41,308 nt of DNA from DATGMP01 sp035293565. Lineage in GTDB: Bacteria; Pseudomonadota; Alphaproteobacteria; BOG-932; Roseiterribacteraceae. The stretch lies in contig DATGMP010000017.1 in the NCBI GenBank assembly GCA_035293565.1, positions 1-41,308 of the forward strand. The letters run 5' to 3'. The notes under the pieces are model-generated. The model ran no database searches, was not told where the DNA came from, and worked only from the letters and a program-made list of their open reading frames with translations. Shown piece by piece: positions 31,638 through 40,516 of the stretch (within the stretch, counting starts at the first letter, position 1; each line of letters begins with the position of its first letter). A program made the translations under genes and the position numbers.

Positions 31638-33277
31638 TGGGCCTTCCTCGTCAGCGGACACAGAACGGGCGCCGACTTGAAATAGCCGATTCCGTCGAGG
31701 TTGGACCTGACCGGAGCGCAGCCCGAGTCGTCAATCACCAAATCATAGTCCGCAAGAGAAGGATCGACTCCGATCCGCTCGGATGGCCAGAAGAGCGCGT
31801 AGATCGGGCCTTTATGCTCCTCCACCCGCCTATGCATCTCCGCGCCCATACCCCAGGTGCGGTCTTGCGAACCCACGAGCCAACCTTGAATCCGCAAAAA
31901 GGGAATTTCGGGAGGAAAGGCCGGGATCAGGTAGGCCGTGGGCTGGGTCTGCACCATCAGCACCATGCTATGGGCCGGATCAGAGAGCGGCGGCACCTCG
32001 ACATCGACATAATTGCCCGCCCAGCCGAGCCGCGGATCGTCTCCCCGCGTGGCGAGCGCCTGAGCCGCCAGGAGCAACACTGCCGAAGCCCCTATCCATG
32101 CCCGGCGCGAAACCGGCAGCCAAGCCAATGCGGCCACGATAATCGTCGGGCAAAGCATCTCGAGCGGCACGAGGTAGCGATACACGTCGAACAGCACGAG
32201 CCAGAGCACGTAGGTGACCGCGGCCGCGACCAAGAGCAGAGTGGCCGCCAAAGGTTCGACACGCCTCTGCCGGTCGCCCAACCTTAAGAGCGCCGTCATT
32301 CCCGCCAGAGGGATCAGCACATAGGCGATCGCGATATGGATGTCGCGGAAATGCCATTCGGCGACGCGGAACGAATTGGCGCTGAAGATGAAAGGATAGA
32401 TGAGGTATTCGATCCAGCTTCGCGGCTTGAAGGTTGGATCGCTGTAGTCTCCGGGCTTGACGAGATCAGTCGGGAAAATGTTGTTGAAGTAAGGAAAGAG
32501 AGGATCGCCGCTGAAGCGGTACATTCGCCAATACCAATACCCGCCGAACAGGGCGATTCCGACGACTACTCCTACGCTGAAGGCCGCAGTGCGCCGGATC
32601 CGATCCGAGAACGTGCCCCGCAAAACGAGCAAAGCCGCCGCCAGGGCAACGACATACGGCGCGGTCGTAAGCTTCAGCCCGGCCGACGCTCCCGCCAATA
32701 TTCCCGCAGGCACTAGAATGGCGCCAATATCGTTCCACGCCGCCCGCGCGACGCGGTCGGGGGCCGAGACCAGAACCAGAAGCCCGGCCAGAGCTCCGAG
32801 CGCGCCGGCGATATCGTCGGTTGTCTTGCCGATCTCGCCGAGCGCGCCGCCCCCCATCATCCCGAGGATCGCCAACAGCGCAGCCGCAGCAAGCCGGAGC
32901 CGTTTGTCTTCCAAAGCGACGATTCGATAGGCGATGCCGCCGACGATCGCCGCCGCAAGGCCGCAGATGCCGCCGAGCCAGACTCCGGCGACCCAGGCGG
33001 GAAAATGGCTCCCAATCCAGTAGAAGGGAACGTCGATCAGCGGGTTGTAATAGGTCGCATGGTGGGCGACGGCGAGATCGAAGCCGATCCTGCCGGTGAG
33101 CAGCGCATACGGATCGTACCAATGGTAGTTCCTAAGGTCCCAGCCGGCTTCCTTGCCCAGGATCAGCGCGACACCCGCAAAAGCAGGTATGGCCAGAAAT
33201 GCCAGCAGGAACCCGATTCGTCTCACGATGCGGGATTCGTCGGCCTCCCGGCCTGGAAGAGCGTACGCATATGCCAC
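31634..33277 (-). CDS. Polytopic membrane protein, GT-C-like, unknown function
   Basis: A 547-residue protein with about ten hydrophobic segments and a C-terminal soluble region (from about residue 430). The first periplasmic loop WDLRNYHWYDPYALLTGR and YYNPLIDVPFYW contains acidic and aromatic residues placed like the catalytic loop of lipid-linked-sugar glycosyltransferases (GT-C fold). Start codon is GTG at 33277; GTG 33226 is an alternative. Its stop overlaps the start of the GT2 gene, so a two-protein pathway is likely: the GT2 makes a lipid-linked sugar and this protein transfers it. This role is inferred, not shown. Confidence 0.65.
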   Translation of the reverse strand: MAYAYALPGREADESRIVRRIGFLLAFLAIPAFAGVALILGKEAGWDLRNYHWYDPYALLTGRIGFDLAVAHHATYYNPLIDVPFYWIGSHFPAWVAGVWLGGICGLAAAIVGGIAYRIVALEDKRLRLAAAALLAILGMMGGGALGEIGKTTDDIAGALGALAGLLVLVSAPDRVARAAWNDIGAILVPAGILAGASAGLKLTTAPYVVALAAALLVLRGTFSDRIRRTAAFSVGVVVGIALFGGYWYWRMYRFSGDPLFPYFNNIFPTDLVKPGDYSDPTFKPRSWIEYLIYPFIFSANSFRVAEWHFRDIHIAIAYVLIPLAGMTALLRLGDRQRRVEPLAATLLLVAAAVTYVLWLVLFDVYRYLVPLEMLCPTIIVAALAWLPVSRRAWIGASAVLLLAAQALATRGDDPRLGWAGNYVDVEVPPLSDPAHSMVLMVQTQPTAYLIPAFPPEIPFLRIQGWLVGSQDRTWGMGAEMHRRVEEHKGPIYALFWPSERIGVDPSLADYDLVIDDSGCAPVRSNLDGIGYFKSAPVLCPLTRKAQ

Positions 33278-33330
33278 GCGATTCTCTTACCGTCAGATCA
33301 CGGCAGGGCCAAGGCGCCGCGATGGCAGGA

Positions 33331-34938
33331 TTATGGGCTCAGGCCTTGAGCGGCCAGACGCCCCGCGAGCGCATCGGCGATCAGCGCCCTGGTTTCGTCG
33401 ACCCCATAAAGCGCGATGAAGGAGCCCATCCGAGGCCCCTCCTCCTGCCCGAACAGGACGGCATAGATGCCCTTGAACCAGTCGCGCAGCTCCACGAAAG
33501 GATGCCGTTTGCCGACCTCATACACCTGATTCTGTATATCCTCGGCACTCGTCTCCTTGGACAAGGCCGCCAGCACGCGATCGAGGTCCTCCAGCGCCGC
33601 CCGCTCAGTTCCGTCGGGCGCCCGGAAGCGCTTCGTCGGCTTCACGAAATCCTGGTAGTAGGCGATCGCGTAACCGACCAGCCGATCGAGGAATGGATGG
33701 TTGGCGGCTGTCGCGCCGGGCACGTATCGGCTGATGAAGCCCCACAGGACGTCCGGCTTCTCGGCATGCGCGACCCCCGCCAGATTGAGCAGCATGTTGA
33801 ACGAGATCGGACAGTCGAGCGCCGGTACGGCGCCGGCGTGGATGTGCCAGGCCGGATTCTCGAGCAGCAGCTGCGGCGGCTCGCCCGGCGAGCGCTCGAC
33901 AAAGGTGACATATTCGTCGACGGCTCGCGGGATGACGTCGAAATAGAGCCGCTTCGCTCGGCGCGGCTGCTGATACATGTAGAGCGACAGGCTTTCGGGA
34001 GGCGCATAACGCAGCCATTCCTCGACCGCGAGCCCGTTGCCCTTCGACTTCGAGATCTTCTGGCCGTGCTCGTCCAGGAACAGCTCATAGCTGAAACCCT
34101 CCGGCGGCGTGCCGCCAAGGACCTTGACGATCTTCTGGGCAAGCGCCACGGACGGGATCAGATCTTTCCCCGACATCTCGTAATCGACCGAGAGCGCCGT
34201 CCAGCGCATGGCCCAATCCGGTTTCCATTGCAGTTTGCAGTGTCCGCCGGTAACCGGAGCCTCCTTCTTCTCCCCATCCTCGTCGAGGAAGACGACCGTG
34301 CCGGCCGCGACATTGCGATCGATGATCGGCACCTGCAGCACGCGGCCGGTAGTCGGAGAGATCGGCAGGAACGGGCTGTAGGTCTCTCGCCGCTCCTCCC
34401 CCAAGGTCGGCAGCATCAGCGCCATCACCTCGTCGTAATGCGCCAAGACCTGGAGCAGCGTTTGATCGAACCGGCCCGACTTGTACCACTCGGTCGCCGA
34501 TTGGAATTCATAAGAAAAACCGAAGCTGTCGAGAAAGCCGCGCAGCCGCGCATTATTATGATGGCCGAAGCTCTCGTGAGTCCCGAACGGGTCGGGAATC
34601 CGGGTGAGCGGCTTGCCCAGATGCTCGCGGACCATGTCCCGGTTCGGGATATTGTCCGGCACTTTGCGCAGCCCGTCCATGTCGTCAGAGAAGCAGAAAA
34701 GCCGGGTCGGGATGTCGGAGAGAACCGTAAAGGCGTGGCGGACCATCGAGGTCCGGACGACCTCGCCGAAGGTGCCGATATGAGGCAGGCCGGACGGCCC
34801 GTAGCCGGTCTCGAACAGCACATAGCCCTTCGCCGGGGGCTGCTGCTCGAAGCGCTTGACCAGCTTCCGCGCCTCCTCGAACGGCCAGGCGCGGGCCGTG
34901 AGGGCATCATGCTTTAGGTCGGCGAGGGCCGTGGACAT
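33331..34938 (-). CDS. lysS: Lysyl-tRNA synthetase, class I
   Basis: A 535-residue class I LysRS, the archaeal-type enzyme found in many alphaproteobacteria and unrelated to class II LysRS. The HIGH-like motif is PHIGTFGE (HIG at 53-55) and the KMSKS-like motif is KISKS (294-298). Downstream comes a helical anticodon-binding region. No class II lysS is seen in the window. The gene is preceded by a good promoter, and its stop lies 53 bases before the membrane protein gene on the same strand. Confidence 0.96.
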   Translation of the reverse strand: MSTALADLKHDALTARAWPFEEARKLVKRFEQQPPAKGYVLFETGYGPSGLPHIGTFGEVVRTSMVRHAFTVLSDIPTRLFCFSDDMDGLRKVPDNIPNRDMVREHLGKPLTRIPDPFGTHESFGHHNNARLRGFLDSFGFSYEFQSATEWYKSGRFDQTLLQVLAHYDEVMALMLPTLGEERRETYSPFLPISPTTGRVLQVPIIDRNVAAGTVVFLDEDGEKKEAPVTGGHCKLQWKPDWAMRWTALSVDYEMSGKDLIPSVALAQKIVKVLGGTPPEGFSYELFLDEHGQKISKSKGNGLAVEEWLRYAPPESLSLYMYQQPRRAKRLYFDVIPRAVDEYVTFVERSPGEPPQLLLENPAWHIHAGAVPALDCPISFNMLLNLAGVAHAEKPDVLWGFISRYVPGATAANHPFLDRLVGYAIAYYQDFVKPTKRFRAPDGTERAALEDLDRVLAALSKETSAEDIQNQVYEVGKRHPFVELRDWFKGIYAVLFGQEEGPRMGSFIALYGVDETRALIADALAGRLAAQGLSP

Positions 34939-34968
34939 GGCTGGACTCTACTGGCGGAAAGGGGCCGA

Positions 34969-34997
34969 TTTCTAGGCTCGGGCCCGCATGCGGTCAA
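34969..34997 (-). promoter_or_regulatory. Candidate promoter of lysS
   Basis: On the minus strand TTGACC (34997-34992) and TAGAAA (34974-34969) are separated by 17 bases, in the 73-base gap between the GNAT and lysS genes. The -10 box is about 31 bases upstream of the lysS ATG, leaving a short leader. Confidence 0.5.
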
Positions 34998-35011
34998 CTT
35001 GGGGCCTGCCA

Positions 35012-35476
35012 CTAGGCTCTTAGATCGAGCGTCATGAAGACGCTGGCGGGATCCGGCTTGTAATCGCCGAAGGGAGCGCATTCAACAAATCCATGGTTTT
35101 GGTACAGCGCCCGCGCCGCGGCAAAATAGGGCAATGCGCCGGTCTCGAGACTGAGCCTCGACATGCCGCGAGCGCGCGCCTCGCCGATGATATGCCGCAG
35201 CATCACGCTTCCTGCGCCCCTTCCGCGCTTCGCTTCAACCACATGCATCGACTTGATCTCGCCGTGATCGACCGAAAGTTCCTTAAGGGCGCCGAGACCG
35301 ACCAGGGCAGCTGCGTTCCACATCGCCCAAAAGCGGATGTCGGGGGACCGCAAATCCGAGAGATCGAGGGTATGCGAGCTTCCCGGCGGCGATTCCGCCA
35401 CGGATTTAGCGTGATGGATTTGAACGAGTTCCACGACATGCGGGTCGCTCAGATCGCCTTCGATGATCTGCATCAT
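35012..35476 (-). CDS. GNAT family N-acetyltransferase
   Basis: A 154-residue single-domain GNAT. The acetyl-CoA signature is EAKRGRGAGSVMLRHIIGEA, preceded by strand motif GALKELSVDHGEIKSMHV and followed by LSLETGALPYFAAARALYQNHGF, a typical C-terminal half of the fold. The start is uncertain: ATG 35476 or 35473 give a normal GNAT, while an open frame further upstream adds 20 residues. Substrate unknown. It diverges from the helicase gene with 113 bases between them, which hold no gene that I see. Confidence 0.8.
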   Translation of the reverse strand: MMQIIEGDLSDPHVVELVQIHHAKSVAESPPGSSHTLDLSDLRSPDIRFWAMWNAAALVGLGALKELSVDHGEIKSMHVVEAKRGRGAGSVMLRHIIGEARARGMSRLSLETGALPYFAAARALYQNHGFVECAPFGDYKPDPASVFMTLDLRA

Positions 35477-35589
35477 TCGATGACCATAATGTCGGCCATG
35501 TCCAAGGACCATCCCATGGCATCGCCCACCGGCCACGACTATTCTCGCCGGCGAGTCGCCGCGCCCCGCGCGGCTCCGGAATCAGCATT

Positions 35590-38346
35590 ATGACCGAGCC
35601 CGCGGCCCAGACCCGGCCCCCTCATATTCTTCTGCCCCGCGTCGGCGCGCTCGCGGTCGGCGCGCGGCGGGCAACCTGGCTCAGTCCGGACGGAGAGATC
35701 GATGAGGTCTCCCATGAGGATGCCGTCCTGCGAGCCTCCGGCGGCGCGATCGTCTGCCACGTGAAGGCGACCGGCCGTCGGCTGGGAACGGAACTCTCCG
35801 GCGTCTACGACCTGCTCGACCTCTTCGCCTTCGTTCACCCGGGCCGTTTCTGCCTCCCCACCGTTCGTGGCCTCGCGCGGGCGACCGGCCTGCCCGAGCC
35901 CAGAACCGCGGAGAGCGAATGCGTCGCGATGATCGAGATCGCCCGAAGCCTTCTCGAAAACATCGCTTTCGGCCGTCTCGACCGGCAATCCGACGCAGCC
36001 GGTATCGCCGCGATCATGGACCGCGGGGGCTGGTCCTGGGGCGCGTCGATCTTGGCCGCTCTCGGCGCTCCTCCGGCCGACCGTTTCTCGAATCGGGCCT
36101 TCGAGGTCTGGCGCCGGCTGCCGGAATCGGAGGATGAGCCCCGCGAAGGCTCGCCCGGACAAGCGCCGGTCGCGCCCAACGAAGCCCGGCGTCGACTGGC
36201 CCAGATGATCGCCGTCGAACGGGGCCACACGGCGGAACCGCGGCCGCAGCAGGCGGATTTCGCCAGCGCGGCCACGGCCGCCTTCGTGCCTCCTGAATCG
36301 ACGGAAGCGCCGGCGACGGTGCTTGCCGAGGCTGGCACGGGGGTCGGCAAGACGCTGGGCTATCTGGCGCCCGCGACGCTCTGGGCCGAGCGTAATCGGG
36401 CGCCCGTCTGGATATCGACCTATACCCGCAACTTGCAGCACCAGATCGATGCCGAGCTCGATCGGCTGTTCTCCGATCCGGACGAGAAGGCCGGGCGTGT
36501 CGTCATCCGGAAAGGGCGGGAGAATTATCTCTGCCTGCTCAATCTCGCCGAGGCCTCGCGCGGCGCCGGCATCCAGCCCGGCGGCGCGACCGCGCTCGGA
36601 CTGATGGCCCGCTGGGTCGCGGCAACCCGCGACGGGGACATGACCGGCGGCGATTTCCCGGGATGGCTTGCAGAGCTGCACGGCCGCAACCGAACCTTCG
36701 GATTGGCCGATCGCCGTGGCGAGTGCGTCTATGGAGCCTGTGAGCATTATCGGCGCTGCTTCATCGAGCGCAGCGTTCGGCGGGCACGCGGCGCCGATAT
36801 CGTCATCGCCAACCACGCGCTGGTGATGATCCAGGCCGCTTTGGGCGGGACGGAGGACGCGAATCTTCCCACCCGCTACGTCTTCGACGAGGGTCACCAC
36901 CTGTTCGACGCGGCGGACAGCGCTTTCGCGGCGCATTTGACCGCGCTCGAATCGGCTGAGCTCAGGCGCTGGCTGATCGGCGCCGAGACCGCGGCGCGCA
37001 GTCGTGCCCGCGGCCTCAAACGACGGATCGAGGAGTTGGTCGCCGGCGACGAGCCGATCATGGCGCTCATCGATTCGATCAACGAAGCGGCACGCATGCT
37101 GCCCGGAGACGGCTGGAGTCACCGTCTGGCGGCCGATCAACCGCACGGCCATGCCGAAGCCTTCCTGGCGCTCGTGCGTCGGCAGGTCTATGCCCGCGCG
37201 TCTGGACGTGACGGCCCCTACGGGCTCGAAACCGAAACCGCGCCGGCCATCGAGGGCCTGCTCGAAACGGCCGCCGCGCTCGACCAGGCATTGGCGCGCC
37301 TTGAGAAGCCGGTTCGAGCGCTCGCGGCAAAGCTTGCCGCAAAGCTCGACGCCGAGGCTGATACGTTGTCGAGCGAGGATCGCCGCAAGCTCGATGCCGT
37401 CGCGCGCGGGCTGGTTCGCCGGGGCGCGCTGACGCTAGCGGCTTGGCGGCATATGTTGGCCGCGCTCGCCGGCGAAACCCCGTCGGAATTTGTCGACTGG
37501 TTCGGCATCGAGCGGATTGACGGCAGAGACGTCGACCTCGGCTATTACCGCCACTACGTCGATCCGACGGCCCCCTTCATCGCGGCGATCGGCGGTCAGG
37601 CCCACGGGCTGATGATCACCTCGGCGACGCTGACCGACCGCACGGGCGATGTCGAACAGGATTGGGCAGCCGCCGGCGAGATCACCGGAACCAGGCATCT
37701 CGTGGCGCCCCCGATCCGGGCGCAAGTCCCCTCGCCTTTCGACTATGCGTCGCGCACGCAGGTGCTCGTCGTGACCGACGTGCGCAAGGACGATATGGAT
37801 CAGGTCGCCGCAGCCTACAGGACCTTGTTCCTGGCGGCAGGGGGCGGCGGGCTCGGCTTGTTTACGGCGGTCCAGCGCCTCAAAGCCGTGCATGACCGGA
37901 TCGCCGAGCCGCTGGCCGATGCCGGTCTTCCGTTGCTCGCCCAGCATCTCGACGGACTCGACGTCGCGACGCTGGTCGAGATCTTCCGGGCCGAGGAAGA
38001 CGCCTGCCTCCTCGGCACCGACGCTGTCAGAGACGGCGTCGATGTGCCCGGGCGCGCCCTCCGCCTAATCGTTTTCGACCGTGTCCCCTGGCCGCGCCCC
38101 GACATACTCCATAAGGCGCGCCGCCAGGCTTTCGGCGGCAAGCTTTGGGACGAGCGGCTGACGCGCCGGCGGCTGAGACAAGCCTATGGGCGTCTCATAC
38201 GGCGTGCAGACGATTCCGGCGTGTTCGTGCTGCTCGATCCGATGATGCCGAGCCGGCTTGCCGCAGCCTTTCCCGAAGGGGTCGTACCGAAACGTGTCGG
38301 CCTCGCCGAAGCGGTGGCGCTGACCGCCTCCTTTCTCGCAAAATAG
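35590..38346 (+). CDS. DinG/XPD-like ATP-dependent DNA helicase
   Basis: A 918-residue superfamily 2 helicase. Walker A lies near residues 248-258 (AEAGTGVGKTLGYLAP), the FeS-type cysteines include CVYGACEHYRRC near residues 380-391 and an earlier Cys in the ENYLCLLNLAEA segment, motif II is DEGH near 432, and late motifs include GTDAVRDGVDVPG and QAYGRLIRR. The first 240 residues are an N-terminal extension with a sequence reminiscent of a DnaQ-like exonuclease but without its acidic motifs. Such enzymes unwind DNA from 5' to 3' during repair or damage tolerance. The ATG is preceded by a divergent GNAT gene. Confidence 0.88.
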   Translation: MTEPAAQTRPPHILLPRVGALAVGARRATWLSPDGEIDEVSHEDAVLRASGGAIVCHVKATGRRLGTELSGVYDLLDLFAFVHPGRFCLPTVRGLARATGLPEPRTAESECVAMIEIARSLLENIAFGRLDRQSDAAGIAAIMDRGGWSWGASILAALGAPPADRFSNRAFEVWRRLPESEDEPREGSPGQAPVAPNEARRRLAQMIAVERGHTAEPRPQQADFASAATAAFVPPESTEAPATVLAEAGTGVGKTLGYLAPATLWAERNRAPVWISTYTRNLQHQIDAELDRLFSDPDEKAGRVVIRKGRENYLCLLNLAEASRGAGIQPGGATALGLMARWVAATRDGDMTGGDFPGWLAELHGRNRTFGLADRRGECVYGACEHYRRCFIERSVRRARGADIVIANHALVMIQAALGGTEDANLPTRYVFDEGHHLFDAADSAFAAHLTALESAELRRWLIGAETAARSRARGLKRRIEELVAGDEPIMALIDSINEAARMLPGDGWSHRLAADQPHGHAEAFLALVRRQVYARASGRDGPYGLETETAPAIEGLLETAAALDQALARLEKPVRALAAKLAAKLDAEADTLSSEDRRKLDAVARGLVRRGALTLAAWRHMLAALAGETPSEFVDWFGIERIDGRDVDLGYYRHYVDPTAPFIAAIGGQAHGLMITSATLTDRTGDVEQDWAAAGEITGTRHLVAPPIRAQVPSPFDYASRTQVLVVTDVRKDDMDQVAAAYRTLFLAAGGGGLGLFTAVQRLKAVHDRIAEPLADAGLPLLAQHLDGLDVATLVEIFRAEEDACLLGTDAVRDGVDVPGRALRLIVFDRVPWPRPDILHKARRQAFGGKLWDERLTRRRLRQAYGRLIRRADDSGVFVLLDPMMPSRLAAAFPEGVVPKRVGLAEAVALTASFLAK

Positions 38347-38357
38347 CAGGCCTGCTC

Positions 38358-38383
38358 AGCGAGCGCGCCGACCTAGCGAGCGC
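38358..38383. repeat. Two-copy 9-base direct repeat in front of ubiE
   Basis: AGCGAGCGC occurs at 38358-38366 and again at 38375-38383, starting 17 bases apart, in the short gap between the helicase and ubiE. Spacing of nearly two helical turns could suit a binding protein, but chance is quite possible in GC-rich DNA. Confidence 0.25.
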
Positions 38384-38410
38384 CGGTCAGGGGGCGTAAT
38401 CTCCGCGCCC

Positions 38411-39163
38411 ATGAGTAATATGACTTCTCCCGAATCCAATTGGTTCGGCAGCCGGCCGGTTGCCGCGTCGGAAAAGACTCGCCTCGTACGTGGCGTTTTC
38501 GATCGCGTCGCCGGCCGCTACGATCTGATGAACGATCTGATGTCCGGCGGGATCCATAGGCGCTGGAAGGCCATCTATGTCGCCGATCTCGCGCCCCGTT
38601 CGGACGAAGCGCTGCTCGACGTGGCCGCGGGAACAGGCGACATAGCGACCGGCTGGCACAAGGCCGGGGGCGGACCGGCCGTTCTTTGCGATATCAACGC
38701 GACGATGCTGAACGAGGGGCGCGACCGCGCGCTCGATCGAGGCTTGCTCTCGGGTCTCGATTGGGTGGCGGGCAACGCCGAATCTCTGCCCTTCCCGGAT
38801 TGCAGCTTCGACGTCTATAGCATCGCCTTCGGGCTCAGAAACGTGACGCATATCGATGCGGCGCTAGCGGAAGCGAGACGAGTCCTGAAGCCGGGCGGTC
38901 GTTTTTTCTGCCTCGAATTCAGTCGGGTGGCGATGCCGCCACTCAGAAGGCTATACGAGCTTTATTCCGATTCGATCATCCCGACGTTGGGGGCGGTCGT
39001 GGCAGGCGACCGCGAGAGCTATGTCTACCTCGTCGAGAGCATCCGGCGCTTCCCCGACCAGCAAGCCTTGATAGAGCGGATGCGGCTCGCCGGCCTGGAG
39101 TTCGCTCGTTACCGGAACCTGTCGGCCGGAATCGCCGCGATTCATCGCGCGCGGAGAATTTGA
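38411..39163 (+). CDS. ubiE: Ubiquinone/menaquinone biosynthesis C-methyltransferase
   Basis: A 250-residue SAM-dependent methyltransferase that methylates the quinone ring. Motifs seen: RVAGRYDLMNDLMSGGIHRRWK-type start (VAGRYDLMNDLMSGG), LLDVAAGTGDIATG (SAM motif I), and FDVYSIAFGLRNVTHIDAALAE. It is normal in length. It lies upstream of coaBC and dut; in many alphaproteobacteria ubiB sits between ubiE and coaBC, but not here. It pairs functionally with the polyprenyl diphosphate synthase. Confidence 0.95.
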   Translation: MSNMTSPESNWFGSRPVAASEKTRLVRGVFDRVAGRYDLMNDLMSGGIHRRWKAIYVADLAPRSDEALLDVAAGTGDIATGWHKAGGGPAVLCDINATMLNEGRDRALDRGLLSGLDWVAGNAESLPFPDCSFDVYSIAFGLRNVTHIDAALAEARRVLKPGGRFFCLEFSRVAMPPLRRLYELYSDSIIPTLGAVVAGDRESYVYLVESIRRFPDQQALIERMRLAGLEFARYRNLSAGIAAIHRARRI

Positions 39164-39235
39164 CCGCTCCACAAACCACTTAATTCCCTGAGGGAACCCC
39201 ACTTCTATTCCCCGCGTTCAGTTGGAGAACCAAGG

Positions 39236-40516
39236 ATGAGCCAACAATTGACAGGAACGTCACCTGGCCCGGTTTTGCTATCAAAGCGGGTCCTGCTCAT
39301 CATTTCGGGCGGGATCGCCGCATACAAATCTCTGGAGCTCATCCGTTTGCTCAGGCAGGCGGGAGCGTCGGTGCGCGCCGTGCTGACCAAGGGCGGCGCC
39401 GAATTCATCACGCCGCTCAGCGTCGGCGCGCTGACGGAGGACAATGTCTATTCCGATCTGTTTTCGCTGACAGACGAGGCCGAGATGGGCCATATTCGGC
39501 TGTCCCGGGAAGCCGATCTCATCGTGGTGGCGCCCGCGACCGCCGACCTCCTGGCGAAGATGGCGAGCGGCCTGTCCGACGATCTTGCATCGACGGTGCT
39601 CCTGGCCTCCGACAAGCGAGTCCTAGTAGCGCCGGCGATGAATGTCCGGATGTGGGAGCATCCGGCGACCAAAGCAAACATGGCCCTTCTGAAAAAGCGC
39701 GGGACGCTGGTCGTCGGGCCCGAGGAGGGCCCCATGGCTTGCGGCGAGTTCGGCTTGGGTCGAATGGCGGAGCCGCCGCAGATCGTGGCGGCGATCGCGA
39801 AACTGCTTACGGCGTCCAGCGGGCGGCTTTATGGCCGGCGGGCGCTTGTAACCAGCGGGCCCACGCAGGAGGCGATCGATCCGGTGCGCTTCATCAGCAA
39901 CCGGTCTTCCGGCAAGCAAGGCCACGCGATCGCCGAAGCCTTCGCGCGGCTGGGCGCCGAGACGATTCTTGTAACCGGGCCCACCGCTGAGCATGACCCT
40001 CCGGGTGTATCGGTCCTACGCGTCGAGAGCGCGGAAGAGATGCTGGCAGCTTGCCAATCGGCCTTACCGACCGATGTCGCCGTCTGCGCGGCCGCCGTAA
40101 CCGACTGGCGGCCGCTCGAGCCGGCACAGCAGAAGCTCAAGAAGCGACCGGGTTCGCGAATCCCCGAGATTCGCCTGACCGAGACGGCCGACATCCTGGC
40201 GCAGCTCTCGCGAGCCGGAAACCGGCGGCCTCGCCTCGTCGTGGGCTTCGCACTGGAAACCGAGGATCTGCTGAAGAACGCGACGGCCAAGCTGCGGGCG
40301 AAAGGCTGCGATTGGATCGTCGCCAACTCTGCGGCGGTCGACGAGCGCCGAGTGTTCGGCGCCGACGAGAATACGGTGACGCTGGTGACGGCCGCCGGCA
40401 TGGAGGTCTGGCCCCGGCTTTCCAAGCGGGAAGTAGGCCGTCGCCTGGCCGCGGCCGCGGCCGATTATCTCACCGGAAGCGCATCAGCCGATTTGGACAT
40501 GGAGGCCGCGCAATGA
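39236..40516 (+). CDS. coaBC: Bifunctional phosphopantothenoylcysteine decarboxylase/synthase
   Basis: A 426-residue enzyme of CoA synthesis. The N-terminal FMN domain CoaC (residues about 17-190) has ISGGIAAYKSLELIRLL, the PAMNVRMWEHP motif and MACGEFGLGRM with the catalytic-type Cys. The C-terminal CoaB domain (about 200-420) has TSGPTQEAIDPVRFISNRSS and the Lys-containing KLKKRPG. It joins cysteine to phosphopantothenate and decarboxylates the product. Its stop overlaps the dut start as ATGA. Confidence 0.96.
   Translation: MSQQLTGTSPGPVLLSKRVLLIISGGIAAYKSLELIRLLRQAGASVRAVLTKGGAEFITPLSVGALTEDNVYSDLFSLTDEAEMGHIRLSREADLIVVAPATADLLAKMASGLSDDLASTVLLASDKRVLVAPAMNVRMWEHPATKANMALLKKRGTLVVGPEEGPMACGEFGLGRMAEPPQIVAAIAKLLTASSGRLYGRRALVTSGPTQEAIDPVRFISNRSSGKQGHAIAEAFARLGAETILVTGPTAEHDPPGVSVLRVESAEEMLAACQSALPTDVAVCAAAVTDWRPLEPAQQKLKKRPGSRIPEIRLTETADILAQLSRAGNRRPRLVVGFALETEDLLKNATAKLRAKGCDWIVANSAAVDERRVFGADENTVTLVTAAGMEVWPRLSKREVGRRLAAAAADYLTGSASADLDMEAAQ

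Noticed and set aside
29604..31685. A 693-codon open frame on the plus strand opposite pyrD and the GT2 gene
   Set aside because: It is Arg- and low-complexity-rich, matches no family, and lies antisense to two well-recognised genes; long antisense frames are common in GC-rich DNA.
33199..34917. A 572-codon open frame opposite lysS
   Set aside because: Antisense to a confident class I LysRS gene; composition is typical of a GC-rich shadow frame.
35539..37152. A 537-codon open frame opposite the helicase
   Set aside because: Antisense shadow of the helicase, with no recognisable motif.
39160..39186. TTGACC upstream of coaBC as a promoter
   Set aside because: No acceptable -10 box lies at 16-18 bases; TTAATT is only 14 bases away.
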